DNA of 64,000 bases, from NCBI GenBank assembly GCA_016185245.1, contig JACPNZ010000051.1, positions 84,723-148,722 of the forward strand. The letters run 5' to 3'. The DNA is from Hyphomicrobiales bacterium (GTDB lineage Bacteria; Pseudomonadota; Alphaproteobacteria; Rhizobiales; Aestuariivirgaceae). Made by a program: the position numbers and the translations under genes. Positions 50,270 through 59,627 of the stretch are shown here, one piece after another (position 1 is the stretch's first letter; each line of letters opens with the position of its first letter). The notes beneath the pieces are model-generated. The model saw nothing but the letters and a program-made list of their open reading frames with translations, did no database searches and was not told the DNA's origin.

Positions 50270-51858
50270 CGCTCCAGCGCCCGGTCGGCGGCGGTCGCCG
50301 GAATCCACCATTGGCGGCCGCGCTGCGTTTCGATGTACTCGGGCCAGGGGAAATCGACGGGTGGCGGGTAGTCGCACCAGGGAGCCGGATCGACGGCGGC
50401 TTCCCTCCGTGTACGGAATTCTTCCTGGGCTCGGATCAATGCCGCCTTGTCGATCATCAGGTCGAGGATCGTCGCGGCGACCGTTTTGCCCGCCGTATCG
50501 ATGGTTGGGTCGATGCAAGAGGCAATGCCGCCCAGCGCATTCAAGGCCCAGTCCGGATAGGTGTAGCCGGCCGGCGCCTTCAGGGCGGCGCGGCCCACAT
50601 AGAAGCGCACGGTGGGCGCATGCCAGGTCATGTCGGTATAGTCGTCGGAGGTGTAGTGGGTTTGCCAGGTGGGAATCTGCCGGCGCACAAGGCGCTCGGC
50701 CTCCTGGGGTGGAACGAGTTGGCTCAGCTCGTCGAGAAAGGGCTGGTCGATGGCCGGAAGCCCGAGCTCCTTCTGCAGGGCCTGGGCCACCCTCACCGCC
50801 TCGGGCCCGTAGTGCGGCGCCCCGGCAAGTTCGAGATTTCGGAAGGCAATCTTGGCCATGGCGTGATTGGCCAGGCCCGGCTTCGATTTCGACACCCAGT
50901 GACGGGCCACCGTGCAGTGGCTCATGGCAGCCGCGGCGGCGGCGTTACCGTCGAGGACGGCATAGATCTTGTGCAGCATCGCCACATCGGGGGCGCGGGC
51001 GGCGAACATGATCAGCGCCATCTGGGCGGCGAGATTGTCGGCGGTCGCCTGGCCGCTCGCCAGAATGGTTTCGTTGAGCGTCCAGGTGCCGGTGTGCGGC
51101 AGCATGTGATCGCGCATCATCTTGGAGAGCGTATACATGGCGACGACCGCATCGTTGGCGCCCGGCGCCCTTGCGGTGGTGTGCGACTCGGGGATCGGGT
51201 TTCCGGCGGCATCCTGCACCGCGGCCTGCAGCCAGGTTTCGGGCGCATCGCAGAGGAACTCGTAGATTGCCGCGTAATAGGGTCCGCAATGGGTGTCCCA
51301 GCGGGCCGTGTTGCAATAGGGGAACATGTAGAAGGGGTGAAACGAGATGATGGCGTCGAGACCGTCGTAATAGCCCGCCGCGGCGTGGATGGGCTTGGAC
51401 CCCCTGACCTTCTCGGCCGGCTCGCCCATGAAGCGGATGGTGCCGGCGATGCCATGCCTTTCCATGGCAGCCTTGGCGGCAAGCGCTCCTACCAGCGATC
51501 CCATGCCAAGGGCCGAATGGGGATCGGTGTGACCGCCGGCAAAGCGTGACAGTCCCTGGCGGGGGGCGCGATAGGTATCGGCCACCTGGCAATTTCCGGG
51601 CACCGCATCATATTCGGCATAGGCCATGACGGCGGGGCCCTTGCCGTTCGACCAGGTGGCGGAGAAAGCCGTCGGCATGCCGCCCGAACCTTCCTCGACG
51701 GTGAAGCCCTCGGCCCTGAGCCTTTTCACATACCAGTCGCAGGAGCGGTATTCGCGCCAGGCGGTCTCGGCGAGGTCCCAGATATGGGCGTTCCATCGGG
51801 ACCAGTCGGAATGGCGCTCGCCGACCCAGGCGAAGGCGGTGCGCTTGGCATGGTTCAT
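50266..51858 (-). CDS. M20-family amidohydrolase (AbgB-like)
   Basis: 530 residues. The peptidase M20 core has the metal-binding Asp region VMAYAEYDAVPGNCQV, GGHTDPHSALG with the bridging Asp/His, GEPAEKVRGSKP, and TSDDYTDMTWHAPTV near the C-terminus. It resembles AbgB p-aminobenzoyl-glutamate hydrolases, which cleave aminoacyl amides, and is larger than typical M20 enzymes because of the extended lid domain. It overlaps the upstream mocR stop by four bases and is presumably its target. The substrate is not known. Confidence 0.88.
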   Translation of the reverse strand: MNHAKRTAFAWVGERHSDWSRWNAHIWDLAETAWREYRSCDWYVKRLRAEGFTVEEGSGGMPTAFSATWSNGKGPAVMAYAEYDAVPGNCQVADTYRAPRQGLSRFAGGHTDPHSALGMGSLVGALAAKAAMERHGIAGTIRFMGEPAEKVRGSKPIHAAAGYYDGLDAIISFHPFYMFPYCNTARWDTHCGPYYAAIYEFLCDAPETWLQAAVQDAAGNPIPESHTTARAPGANDAVVAMYTLSKMMRDHMLPHTGTWTLNETILASGQATADNLAAQMALIMFAARAPDVAMLHKIYAVLDGNAAAAAAMSHCTVARHWVSKSKPGLANHAMAKIAFRNLELAGAPHYGPEAVRVAQALQKELGLPAIDQPFLDELSQLVPPQEAERLVRRQIPTWQTHYTSDDYTDMTWHAPTVRFYVGRAALKAPAGYTYPDWALNALGGIASCIDPTIDTAGKTVAATILDLMIDKAALIRAQEEFRTRREAAVDPAPWCDYPPPVDFPWPEYIETQRGRQWWIPATAADRALER

Positions 51859-53285
51859 GATTTCACGACCTCGATCAGTTTGGCGGCGGCGGCGCGCAGG
51901 TCCTTGTCGGTAAATCCGGCAAAGCTCAGCATCAGTCCCGATTCCCGATAGCGGCCGGAATAATGGCTGGAAAGCGAGCGCGCCTCAACGCCCCGTGTCG
52001 CCAGGTGCCGCACCAGGGCCTCGTCGTCGAGGGAAGGCGCCAGCCGCAATAACAGCATCAGTCCCGAAGGCGAGGCATCGATGGCATAGTATTTGCCGTC
52101 GCCCGGCTTGAGGGCTTCGATCAGGGCGGCGCGGCGGCCGGCGTAAATGCGGCGCATGCGGCGGATGTGAATGGCAAAGGCGCCCGTGCCTATGAATTCG
52201 GCAAGGGCCGGCTGGGCAATCAGCGAAGGTGCTGCGCCATGGCTGAGGCGCTCCTGGCGGAAACGTTCGCTCAACATGGGTGGCACGACGATGAAGCCGA
52301 GCCGAAGGATCGGCGAGAAGACCTTGGAGAAGGTGCCCGAGTAGATGACGCGGGCTTTGCTGTCGAGGCTCATGAGGGCCGGAAGCGGCCTGCCGACATA
52401 GCGGTATTCGCTGTCGTAATCGTCCTCGATGACGATGGCCTGGGCCTCGCTCGCCCAGTCGAGAAGCTCGAGACGGCGGGAGAGCGGCATGGTGACGCCG
52501 GTTGGATATTGCCGGGCGGGTGTGACGAAGGCAGCGCGGGCCTCGGGCGCCTTGTCGCGGCCCTTCGCCACCACCAGCCCTTCGCCATCCACCGCCACCG
52601 CGACGGGACTGACACCCCCCAGGCTGAAGACCCGCCGGGCCGTCGGATAGCACGGCTCCTCGAGCCAGATGCGATCGCCTTGGCCAAGCACGGCGCGGGC
52701 GATCAGATCGAAGGCATCCATGCCGCCCGCCGTCACGATCACCTGGTCTGCGTCACAGGAGATGCCGCGCCACTCGAACAGGTGGCGGGCAATGGCCCGG
52801 CGCAGCGGCAGCCAGCCGAAGGCATCGTTGTGTTCGAGAAGGGCGATGGGCGGATTGCGCCAGAAGCGGCCGAGGAGCCTTCCCCACGCATCATGGGGGA
52901 AGTTCTCCCAGTCGACGAGGCCGGGGCGGAAGGGCCGTGCGGGCTCACGTTTCATGTCGGGTCGCGTCCGCTGGGACACGGCCTTCGGCGCTTGGGCGTT
53001 GAGCAGCGCTTCGGGCAGCTCGGCTGCCACCCTGGTGCCGGAGCCCGAGCGGGTCTCGACATAGCCCTCGCTCAACAACTGTTCATAGGCTTCGACCACG
53101 GTGGCACGGGCGACCGCCAGTTCCTCGGCGAGAGCCCGGGTCGAGGGCAGCCTGGCCTGGGGCCGCAAGCGGCCGTTCAGAACCAGCGCCCTGATCTGGC
53201 TGGCGATCTGCGACTGGATCGGCTCGCGGTCATCGCGATCGACGCCGATCTCGCTGGCCGAGGTGCCGAGAAGTGGTCTGTTCAT
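51855..53285 (-). CDS. MocR-type regulator (GntR HTH fused to aminotransferase domain)
   Basis: 476 residues. An N-terminal GntR winged HTH (IASQIRALVLNGRLRPQARLPSTRALAEELAVARATVVEAYEQLLSEGYVE, residues about 27-77) precedes a fold-type I aminotransferase domain (about 110-470). The PLP-like lysine pocket is in YSGTFSKVFSPILRLGFIV and the DDYDSEYRY motif is conserved. MocR proteins use PLP or external aldimines as effectors. It is divergent from an FMN-binding oxidase-like gene and overlaps the M20 gene. Confidence 0.93.
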   Translation of the reverse strand: MNRPLLGTSASEIGVDRDDREPIQSQIASQIRALVLNGRLRPQARLPSTRALAEELAVARATVVEAYEQLLSEGYVETRSGSGTRVAAELPEALLNAQAPKAVSQRTRPDMKREPARPFRPGLVDWENFPHDAWGRLLGRFWRNPPIALLEHNDAFGWLPLRRAIARHLFEWRGISCDADQVIVTAGGMDAFDLIARAVLGQGDRIWLEEPCYPTARRVFSLGGVSPVAVAVDGEGLVVAKGRDKAPEARAAFVTPARQYPTGVTMPLSRRLELLDWASEAQAIVIEDDYDSEYRYVGRPLPALMSLDSKARVIYSGTFSKVFSPILRLGFIVVPPMLSERFRQERLSHGAAPSLIAQPALAEFIGTGAFAIHIRRMRRIYAGRRAALIEALKPGDGKYYAIDASPSGLMLLLRLAPSLDDEALVRHLATRGVEARSLSSHYSGRYRESGLMLSFAGFTDKDLRAAAAKLIEVVKS

Positions 53286-53288
53286 AAC

Positions 53289-53317
53289 TGGTCCGTTTGG
53301 TACTTTCCATTAGACCA
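53289..53317. promoter_or_regulatory. Candidate MocR binding site
   Basis: Between the divergent mocR (start 53285) and flavoprotein gene (53358). TGGTC and GACCA are inverted repeats 19 bases apart, with TGGT also repeated directly nine bases on, a mixed direct/inverted layout of the kind reported for MocR/PdxR sites. Sequence evidence is short. Confidence 0.4.
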
Positions 53318-53357
53318 TAACGCGGCCATTGCAGAAGCGCAAACCGGAGAACCGTCC

Positions 53358-54005
53358 ATGACCGACGCGCCCAGCGAACGCACCCGCGTCAAGCGCCTCA
53401 ACAAGCGGGCGCATTATGACGAGGCGACCGTCCATGCCATTCTCGACGCCATGCCGGTCTGCCATGTGGGCTATGTGTTCAAGGGCTCGCCCGTCGTGAC
53501 GCCGACCCTGCAATGGCGCGAGGACGATCACCTCTATTGGCATGGCTCTTCCGCCAGCCGCATGCTGGAAGCCTGCAACGGTGCCGACGTCTGCGTGACG
53601 GTGATGATCCTCGATGGCATCGTCATGGCCCGCTCTGCCTTCAACCATTCCTGCAACTATCGCTCGGTGATGGTGTTCGGAAAGGCCTTCATGGTGACCG
53701 ACCCAGCCGAGAAGGAGGACCGCCTCAAGACCTTCACCAACCGCTTGTTTCCGGGGCGGTGGGATATCCTGCGGCCGGTTTCGGCCAAGGAACTCAAGGC
53801 CACCACCATGCTCGGCCTGTCGCTGGAGGAATCCTCCGCCAAGGTGCGGACCGGCCCTCCCGGCGACGACGAGGAGGATTATGGCCTGCCGATCTGGGCC
53901 GGAGTGCTGCCGGTGCAGCTGCAAGTTCTTCTGCCTACGGACGATCCGCGGCTGTTGCCGGGCCTCGCGCCGCCCGCCCATGTGACGGGCTTCCGCATCG
54001 GCTAG
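53358..54005 (+). CDS. Pyridoxamine 5'-phosphate oxidase family FMN protein
   Basis: 215 residues with a split-barrel flavin fold. Motifs include MPVCHVGYVFKGSPVVTPTLQWREDDHLYWHGSSASRML and the final VLPVQLQV segment. Members bind FMN or F420 and include pyridoxine-phosphate oxidases and bacterial antibiotic-resistance proteins; this gene is NimA-like (HxHGSxxSRMLEA). ATG 53358 has GGAG eight bases upstream. Divergent to MocR, it is a common MocR partner. The reaction is not known. Confidence 0.87.
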   Translation: MTDAPSERTRVKRLNKRAHYDEATVHAILDAMPVCHVGYVFKGSPVVTPTLQWREDDHLYWHGSSASRMLEACNGADVCVTVMILDGIVMARSAFNHSCNYRSVMVFGKAFMVTDPAEKEDRLKTFTNRLFPGRWDILRPVSAKELKATTMLGLSLEESSAKVRTGPPGDDEEDYGLPIWAGVLPVQLQVLLPTDDPRLLPGLAPPAHVTGFRIG

Positions 54006-54025
54006 GGATCACGCCGGCAGGTCTA

Positions 54026-54382
54026 TCACTGGTCCTCGACCTCGATACGGGTGACGAGGCCTGTGGCGTCAAGCGTGATGGTCTCGACGCCCCGGCGGCG
54101 GCAACTCGTTCCGGTCGATTTCGAGGTGGCGGCGAGATGCCAGTCGGATCGCACCTTGTCCGCCGCAATCAGCGTGTAGTTTTCGGCCGTCGCCACCTGG
54201 TCGGGATATTCGGCGAAGTAACCGCGCATGGCGGCGAAGATGGCGGCGCGGCCGACGATCGCGCCGACGCTCGGCGAATGGTATTCGGCGTGCGGACCGA
54301 ACATCCTTTCGGCGGCGTCGAGGTCGAAGGCATTGAGTGCTGCGTGGTAGGCCTTGACGCGGGCTATCGGGTCGCCGGCCAC
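54026..54382 (-). CDS. SnoaL/NTF2-like small protein
   Basis: 118 residues from GTG 54382, with GGAG seven bases upstream; GTG 54385 is the alternative. Pattern IARVKAYHAALNAFDLDAAERMFGPHAEYHSPSVGAIVGRAAIFAAMRGYF is the NTF2/SnoaL cone fold with conserved Trp/His positions. It has no catalytic signature that I can assign. Starts at or near the stop of the M20 dipeptidase on the same strand, so it is cotranscribed with it. Confidence 0.78.
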   Translation of the reverse strand: MAGDPIARVKAYHAALNAFDLDAAERMFGPHAEYHSPSVGAIVGRAAIFAAMRGYFAEYPDQVATAENYTLIAADKVRSDWHLAATSKSTGTSCRRRGVETITLDATGLVTRIEVEDQ

Positions 54383-54386
54383 CACC

Positions 54387-55784
54387 CTACTCCGCCACCG
54401 CCGCCATGATGCGCACCCAGGCCCTGATGCCGCGCCGGAAACTCGCCAGATCGTATTTCTCGTTGGGGCTGTGGATCGCATCGTCGTTGAGACCGAAACC
54501 AATCAGGATCGAATCCATGCCGAGAATATCCTTGAAGGACCGGCAGATGGGGATCGAGCCGCCGGACCCGATCAGCACCGCGTCGCGGCGGAACTCGTCC
54601 TTCAGCGCCTTGGCCGAGCGGGCGATCCACGGATTGTTCTCGGGGATTTCAGTCGCCGGACTGCCGCCGCCACGGCCGGAAAAGGCAATCTTGCAATCCT
54701 TGGGGATGTGTTTCCGGGCGAAAGTCTGGAAGGCCTTGAGGATTTTCCGGGGGTTCTGTTTGCCGACCAGCCGGAAGGTAAGCTTGGCGTGGGCCTCGGA
54801 GGGAAGCACGGTCTTGGCGCCGGCACCGGTATAGCCGCCCCAGATGCCGTTCACCTCGGCGGTGGGCCTGGCCCAGATCTGCTCCAGCACGGTCTTGCTC
54901 TTCTCGCCGGCGGCAACCGAGAGCCCCACCTCGCGCAGGAAATTGCGGTCGGAGAATTTCAGCGACTGCCACTGTTTCTTGACCGCCTTCGGCAGCTCGG
55001 CGACGCCGTCGTAGAAGCCGGGGATGGTCACCCTGCCATTCCGGTCATGGAGGGCGGCGAGCAATTTGCTCAGTACACGGATTGGATTCATGGCGGGCCC
55101 GCCATACATGCCCGAGTGCAGATCGATGCGCGGGCCGGTAACGGTCACCTCCTCATGCACTAGGCCACGGAGTCTCGTGGTGATGGCCGGGGTCCGGCGG
55201 TCCCACATGTTGGTGTCGCAGACGAAGGCGGCGTCGCAGGACAATTCCTTTGCGTTGGCCTTGAGGAACGGGATGAGCGAGGGCGAGCCCGATTCCTCCT
55301 CGCCCTCGATCAGGAAGGTGGCCTTCACCGGTAGCGATCCGGTTGCAGCGATCCAGGCACGGGCCGCCTCGATGAAGGTCATGAATTGACCCTTGTCGTC
55401 GGCGGTGCCGCGCCCATACATGCGCTCGACGCCGCCGGCATCCTTGCGCAGAGTGGGCTCGAAGGGCGGCGACTTCCACAAGTCGAGCGGATCGGCCGGC
55501 TGCACATCGTAGTGGCCGTAGAACAGGAAGTGGGGCGTTTTCGGCCCGGCGCTCTTGGCGATGAAGTGGGCAACGACCATGGGCCGGCCCGGCGTTGGGC
55601 GGGCGCTCGCGTCGAAGCCCATCGCCGTCAGCTCCGCCACCACCCGGGCGGCTGCCCGGTCACAGTCGCCGGCATGGGCCGGATCGGTGGATATCGAGGG
55701 GATGCGCAGCAGGCCGAACAGGCGCTCGAGACTGGCATCGAAGGCCTGGTCGGCAGCGGCAAGCACAGGAGCAAGATCGAACAT
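54387..55784 (-). CDS. M20/M25 family dipeptidase
   Basis: 465 residues from ATG 55784, with GAAGGAA upstream. Metal-ligand motifs are FLFYGHYDVQPADP, YGRGTADDKGQFM, EGEEESGSPSL with the catalytic and ligand Glu, and SGMYGGPAMNP in the lid. Matches the carboxypeptidase/dipeptidase group that cleaves short peptides in the cytoplasm. Followed at its 3' end by an NTF2-like gene. A truncated paralogue sits immediately upstream at 55796-56257. Confidence 0.93.
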   Translation of the reverse strand: MFDLAPVLAAADQAFDASLERLFGLLRIPSISTDPAHAGDCDRAAARVVAELTAMGFDASARPTPGRPMVVAHFIAKSAGPKTPHFLFYGHYDVQPADPLDLWKSPPFEPTLRKDAGGVERMYGRGTADDKGQFMTFIEAARAWIAATGSLPVKATFLIEGEEESGSPSLIPFLKANAKELSCDAAFVCDTNMWDRRTPAITTRLRGLVHEEVTVTGPRIDLHSGMYGGPAMNPIRVLSKLLAALHDRNGRVTIPGFYDGVAELPKAVKKQWQSLKFSDRNFLREVGLSVAAGEKSKTVLEQIWARPTAEVNGIWGGYTGAGAKTVLPSEAHAKLTFRLVGKQNPRKILKAFQTFARKHIPKDCKIAFSGRGGGSPATEIPENNPWIARSAKALKDEFRRDAVLIGSGGSIPICRSFKDILGMDSILIGFGLNDDAIHSPNEKYDLASFRRGIRAWVRIMAAVAE

Positions 55785-55795
55785 GGCGGGTTCCT

Positions 55796-56257
55796 TCAGG
55801 TGAATTCGGCAACGATATGATCCCAGGAGCGGATGCCCTGGCGGTCGGACTCCGGGCCAAAGCTCTTGCCGGGACCATTGGCGCGGTCCGGCGGCCAGGC
55901 GCGGCTGGCTTCGAAAAAGGTCAGCAATTGGCCCTTGTCGCCGGAGGCACCTCTCGCATAAATGGCCTTCTGGCCGTACTTCCCCTTCCCGAACTGTGGC
56001 TCGAACGGCGGGCTCTTCCACAGATCGAACGGGTCCGCCGGCCGAGCATCGTGATGACCACAGAACAGGACGTGGGGCGCATGGGACGGCAGGCCCGAAG
56101 GGTTGTGTGTCGCGACGACGGCAGGCTGGCCGGCCGTCTTGTACAGTTCGCGGAGCCGCGGCAGGCTTTGGTCAAGACCCCGGCCAATGCCGGCCAGCAG
56201 GCGCGCAAGTTCTGCCACGATATCCTTCCCACAATTTCGGCATGGAATCGTCGCCAC
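55796..56257 (-). pseudogene. Truncated N-terminal fragment of an M20 dipeptidase paralogue
   Basis: 153 residues, of which about residues 35-115 match the intact gene beside it: PHVLFCGHHDARPADPFDLWKSPPFEP and ARGASGDKGQLLTFFEASRAW line up with its metal-binding His, Asp and Asp-Lys-Gly motifs. The frame then runs into an unrelated tail (PGKSFGPESDRQG) and stops, and the catalytic Glu pair and dimerisation domain are missing. A decayed tandem duplicate is the simplest reading. The tail might derive from another gene. Confidence 0.7.
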
Positions 56258-56295
56258 TGTGTCACGCCGATATGGCGGGCGGCAAGGGCAGCGGC

Positions 56296-57846
56296 ATGAT
56301 CGCGGCGGAAACCCACTTCTCGCTGTCCCGCGACAGCCTGCAGGCGCGACAACCGGCGGCCGGCCTCGACCGCTTCCGCCGCCGCGGCTATCTGCGCTAC
56401 CGGCACCTGCGCTCCTATGTCGATCTCGCCTACCTGTGGCGCAAGCGCTGGTTCTTCATCACCATGATGGTGGGCTTCGCCCTGATGGCGCTGCCCACCC
56501 CTTCCGGCCTCACCCATCAGGGGCAGATCGTGCTCTCCATGTCGGTGATGGCGACCATGCTGTTCATCAGCGAAGCGGTACCGCTACCCACCGTACCGCT
56601 GCTCATCATCGTCGGCGAAGTTATACTGCTCAAGGTCGATCCCACCAAGGTGGCGCAGAGTCTGATGACCGATTCGGTGCTGTTCATCATGGGTTCGCTG
56701 ATGCTGGCGGTCGCTATCGTCAAGCAGCGCCTCGACAAGCGCATCGCCTGGTGGATCGTGCGCATGACCGGTACCAATGTCTACTGGATCAGTTTCGGCA
56801 TCACCACGGTGTGCGGCGCGCTCGCCGCCTTCATCGGCGAGCACACGGTGGCGGCGATGATGCTGCCGGTCGGCGTCACCTTGATCACGCTGACCTCGAA
56901 CGATCCGCGCAAGGTGCACAATCTCGCCGCCGTCATCCTGTTCTCGATTTCCTACGGTAGCTCGATCGCCGGCGTGGCCACGCCCTCGGGCGGGGCGCGC
57001 AATGCCATCATCATCAGTTATTGGAAGGACTTCTTCTACGATCCCGCCGACCCGGCGACGCGCCGCTATCTGATGGATTACGTGAGCTGGATCGTCTACG
57101 CCTTCCCGATGTTCCTGATCCGCCTGCCGCTGGTGGCGGCGCTCCTTATCTTCACCTTTCGGCCCGAGGTGTCCGACATGTCGCGGGCGATCAGCCGGCT
57201 ACGCACCCAGGTTTCGATGCAGGGCCCGATGCGCGGCTCCGAGATTCTCACTATTTTGATCTTCCTCGCCACGATCGGCAGCTGGGTGGCTTTCTCCTCG
57301 ACCGTCGGCCTCGGTGTCGTGGCGATTTCCGGTACCATCGCCTTCCTGGTTTTCGGACTGGTGCGCTGGGAGGACATCAACAGCGGGGTCAACTGGGGTG
57401 TCGTGCTGCTTTACGCCGCAGCGATCTCGCTCGGCGTCGAGATGAAGGAAACCGGAGCGGCGGAGTGGGTGGCCAGCAGCGTGCTGGCGGCGCTCAATTC
57501 GATCGGCGCCGGCAGCGATATCGGCTTCAACGCGGTGATCTCGCTCCTCACCATCGGCGTTTCCAATACCATGACGGCGGGCGCGGCAGTCGCCGTGCTT
57601 GCCCCCATTGTGCTCAAGACGGCGGTGGCGGCGCACGAGGATCCGCTGAGCGCCGGCTTCGTCATGGCGATCTCCTCGGCCTTCGGATATCTGACGCCGG
57701 CGGCCCAGCCGGCCTTCGCCATCATCTATGCCTCGGGCTACCTCAGGGGGGCCGACTTCTTCCGCATCGGCTGGCGCATGATGATCATTTCGATCATCGT
57801 GCTGTTGCTAACGGCGGCCCTCTACTGGCCACTGTTGCGAAGCTGA
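56296..57846 (+). CDS. DASS/SLC13-family sodium-coupled dicarboxylate (anion) transporter
   Basis: 516 residues from ATG 56296 with AAGGGC upstream; ATGs at 56272 and 56242 are also in frame. About eleven helices. The SLC13 features are ISFGITTVCGALAAFIGEHTVAAMMLPVGVTL (first SNT-like Asn/Thr site), GSSIAGVATPSGGARNAI, and SNTMTAGAAVAVLAPIV in the second repeat. It takes up dicarboxylates, tricarboxylates or sulfate with sodium. A tandem USP protein follows within 11 bases. Confidence 0.88.
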   Translation: MIAAETHFSLSRDSLQARQPAAGLDRFRRRGYLRYRHLRSYVDLAYLWRKRWFFITMMVGFALMALPTPSGLTHQGQIVLSMSVMATMLFISEAVPLPTVPLLIIVGEVILLKVDPTKVAQSLMTDSVLFIMGSLMLAVAIVKQRLDKRIAWWIVRMTGTNVYWISFGITTVCGALAAFIGEHTVAAMMLPVGVTLITLTSNDPRKVHNLAAVILFSISYGSSIAGVATPSGGARNAIIISYWKDFFYDPADPATRRYLMDYVSWIVYAFPMFLIRLPLVAALLIFTFRPEVSDMSRAISRLRTQVSMQGPMRGSEILTILIFLATIGSWVAFSSTVGLGVVAISGTIAFLVFGLVRWEDINSGVNWGVVLLYAAAISLGVEMKETGAAEWVASSVLAALNSIGAGSDIGFNAVISLLTIGVSNTMTAGAAVAVLAPIVLKTAVAAHEDPLSAGFVMAISSAFGYLTPAAQPAFAIIYASGYLRGADFFRIGWRMMIISIIVLLLTAALYWPLLRS

Positions 57847-57857
57847 GGACAGGCGCC

Positions 57858-58871
57858 GTGGCTGGCTTCTTCCGACGCACCCAGCTTTCCGACCGCCAGG
57901 AGGCGGCGGTCCAGAAGACGCTGCAGCACCTGCGGGCCCAGCGCCGCAGCCGGTTCCGCCTGCTTGCCTGCATCGACGGCTCCGACGAGGCCTTCGTCAC
58001 GGTGCGCTTCGCCGCACGTTTCGCCTGCACCAACGACTGCGACGTCATTGTGCTGTTCGTGCGACCCATCGACCAGGGCCTGCATTCGGGTGGGCTGCAG
58101 GTGAAGCTCGCCCGCCAGAACATGATCGACGCCGGCTTCGAACTGCCCGGCGTCAGCCACCTCAAGCAGGCGCTGGCCATCCTCAAGGAGGAAGGCATCG
58201 ACGCGGCCCACTGGCCGAAGGAGACCGAATACCAGGACGCCTGGGGGGATCCCGCCGGCGATACCAAGGTGGAATACAGGAGCCCCGAGGGGCGCAGCGT
58301 CGTCCTCAAGCTTAAGACCGCGCCGGACGTGGCCAACGGCATTCTCGACCAGTACGAGCTCGGCCCCTACAATCTGATGATCCTCGGCGAACCGTCGCGC
58401 TGGCGCGGCGAGGTCGCTTCGTTCTTCGATTCCGGCGTGGTCCAGACGGTGGCCACCATGGCGCCCTGCTCGGTGCTGGTGGCCCGCCAGAGCCTCGACC
58501 GCCGCGGCTTCTTCATCTGCACCGACGGCACATCGCGCTCCATGCAGGCAGTGCGGCGGGCGGCGGTCCTCGCCTTCATGACCAAGGAGCCCATCACTCT
58601 CTTTTCGGTAGCGACGACACCGCAAGGAAGGCCCGCCGCCGAGGAGGCGGTGGCCAATGCCAAGGCGCTGCTCAAGGCCATGAAGATACCGGTGGCCGAG
58701 ACCAAGACGGCGGTCGGACGACCGGCCGAGGAGATCGTCGAGCGGGGTTCCCTTTATCGGGTGGTCGTGGTCACCGACGAAGGCCGGTCGCGACTGCAAC
58801 GGCTGCTGCGGGGCTCGACAGCGACGGAAGTAGTGCGCCTGGCGCGCACCAGCGTTCTCGACGTCCGATAA
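57858..58871 (+). CDS. Tandem universal stress protein
   Basis: 337 residues from GTG 57858. Two USP-like domains: the first (about 35-215) begins RFRLLACIDGSDEAFVTVRFA, the second (about 218-337) begins RRGFFICTDGTSRSMQAVRRA and ends in a SxSVLDVR-type strand. An insertion of about 70 residues splits the first domain. It is cotranscribed with the dicarboxylate transporter and may regulate its activity, as USPs do for some transporters; that is inference. ATP-binding glycine motifs are weaker in the first half. Confidence 0.8.
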   Translation: MAGFFRRTQLSDRQEAAVQKTLQHLRAQRRSRFRLLACIDGSDEAFVTVRFAARFACTNDCDVIVLFVRPIDQGLHSGGLQVKLARQNMIDAGFELPGVSHLKQALAILKEEGIDAAHWPKETEYQDAWGDPAGDTKVEYRSPEGRSVVLKLKTAPDVANGILDQYELGPYNLMILGEPSRWRGEVASFFDSGVVQTVATMAPCSVLVARQSLDRRGFFICTDGTSRSMQAVRRAAVLAFMTKEPITLFSVATTPQGRPAAEEAVANAKALLKAMKIPVAETKTAVGRPAEEIVERGSLYRVVVVTDEGRSRLQRLLRGSTATEVVRLARTSVLDVR

Positions 58872-58966
58872 CCACGCCCTTGCCTGGAACTCGCGCAGTT
58901 GCGATGCTGCCGGGCTACAACCCGATGCAAGCTTCGCGCAATTCCGACGGGAGACAGTGGCGGACC

Positions 58967-59593
58967 ATGGCCGATTTCAAGCTCTACTGTTTCGGCGAAT
59001 CGGGCAATGCCTATAAGGCGGCGCTGATGCTGGAACTGTGCCGGCTCAAATGGCAGCCGGTGTGGGTCGATTTCTTCAATGGTGAGACGCGCTCGGCCGA
59101 GTACCGTGCCAATGTCAACGAGATGGGCGAGGCGCCGGTCCTCATTCACGGTGCCACCAAGCTCACCCAGAGCGGCGTGATCCTCGACTACCTGGCCGAA
59201 CTCACCCGCAAGTTCGGCGCCAAGAGCGACGCCGAGCGGCGCGAGATCTGGCGCTGGATGCTGTTCGACAATCACAAGCTCACGGCCAATCTCGCGACGC
59301 TGCGCTTTCTCATCCGCTTCGCCAAGTCGGGCGAGACGCCGGTGACCGAATTCCTGCGCAACCGGGCGGTCAATGCCCTCAAGATCGTCGACCTGCATCT
59401 GGCAAACCGTCACTTCATCATCGGCAAGCGCGCCACTATCGCCGACCTGTCGCTCGCCGCCTATCTGTTCTACGGCGAGGAACTGACTCTGCCTCTCGAC
59501 GTCCACACCCATGTGCTGAACTGGCTCGACCGCATCCGGGCGCTGCCCGGCTGGAAGCACCCCTACGATCTCATGCCGCGAACCAAGATCTGA
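58967..59593 (+). CDS. Glutathione S-transferase family protein
   Basis: 208 residues from ATG 58967. The N-terminal thioredoxin-like domain has KLYCFGESGNAYKAALMLELC, and the GSH contact pair lies in TQSGVILDYLAE. EAPVLIHG has the cis-Pro loop. The C-terminal domain includes ATIADLSLAAYLFYG, the conserved capping motif. Third GST in the window. Catalytic type and substrate unknown. Ends about 35 bases before the end of a convergent gene. Confidence 0.86.
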   Translation: MADFKLYCFGESGNAYKAALMLELCRLKWQPVWVDFFNGETRSAEYRANVNEMGEAPVLIHGATKLTQSGVILDYLAELTRKFGAKSDAERREIWRWMLFDNHKLTANLATLRFLIRFAKSGETPVTEFLRNRAVNALKIVDLHLANRHFIIGKRATIADLSLAAYLFYGEELTLPLDVHTHVLNWLDRIRALPGWKHPYDLMPRTKI

Positions 59594-59627
59594 TCAGCCG
59601 GCCATTCGCTGCTCGCGGGCGATAGAC

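Noticed and set aside
52167..53357. Upstream part of a 612-codon plus-strand frame leading into the flavoprotein gene
   Set aside because: This part is antisense to mocR; the real gene starts at ATG 53358 with a good ribosome site.
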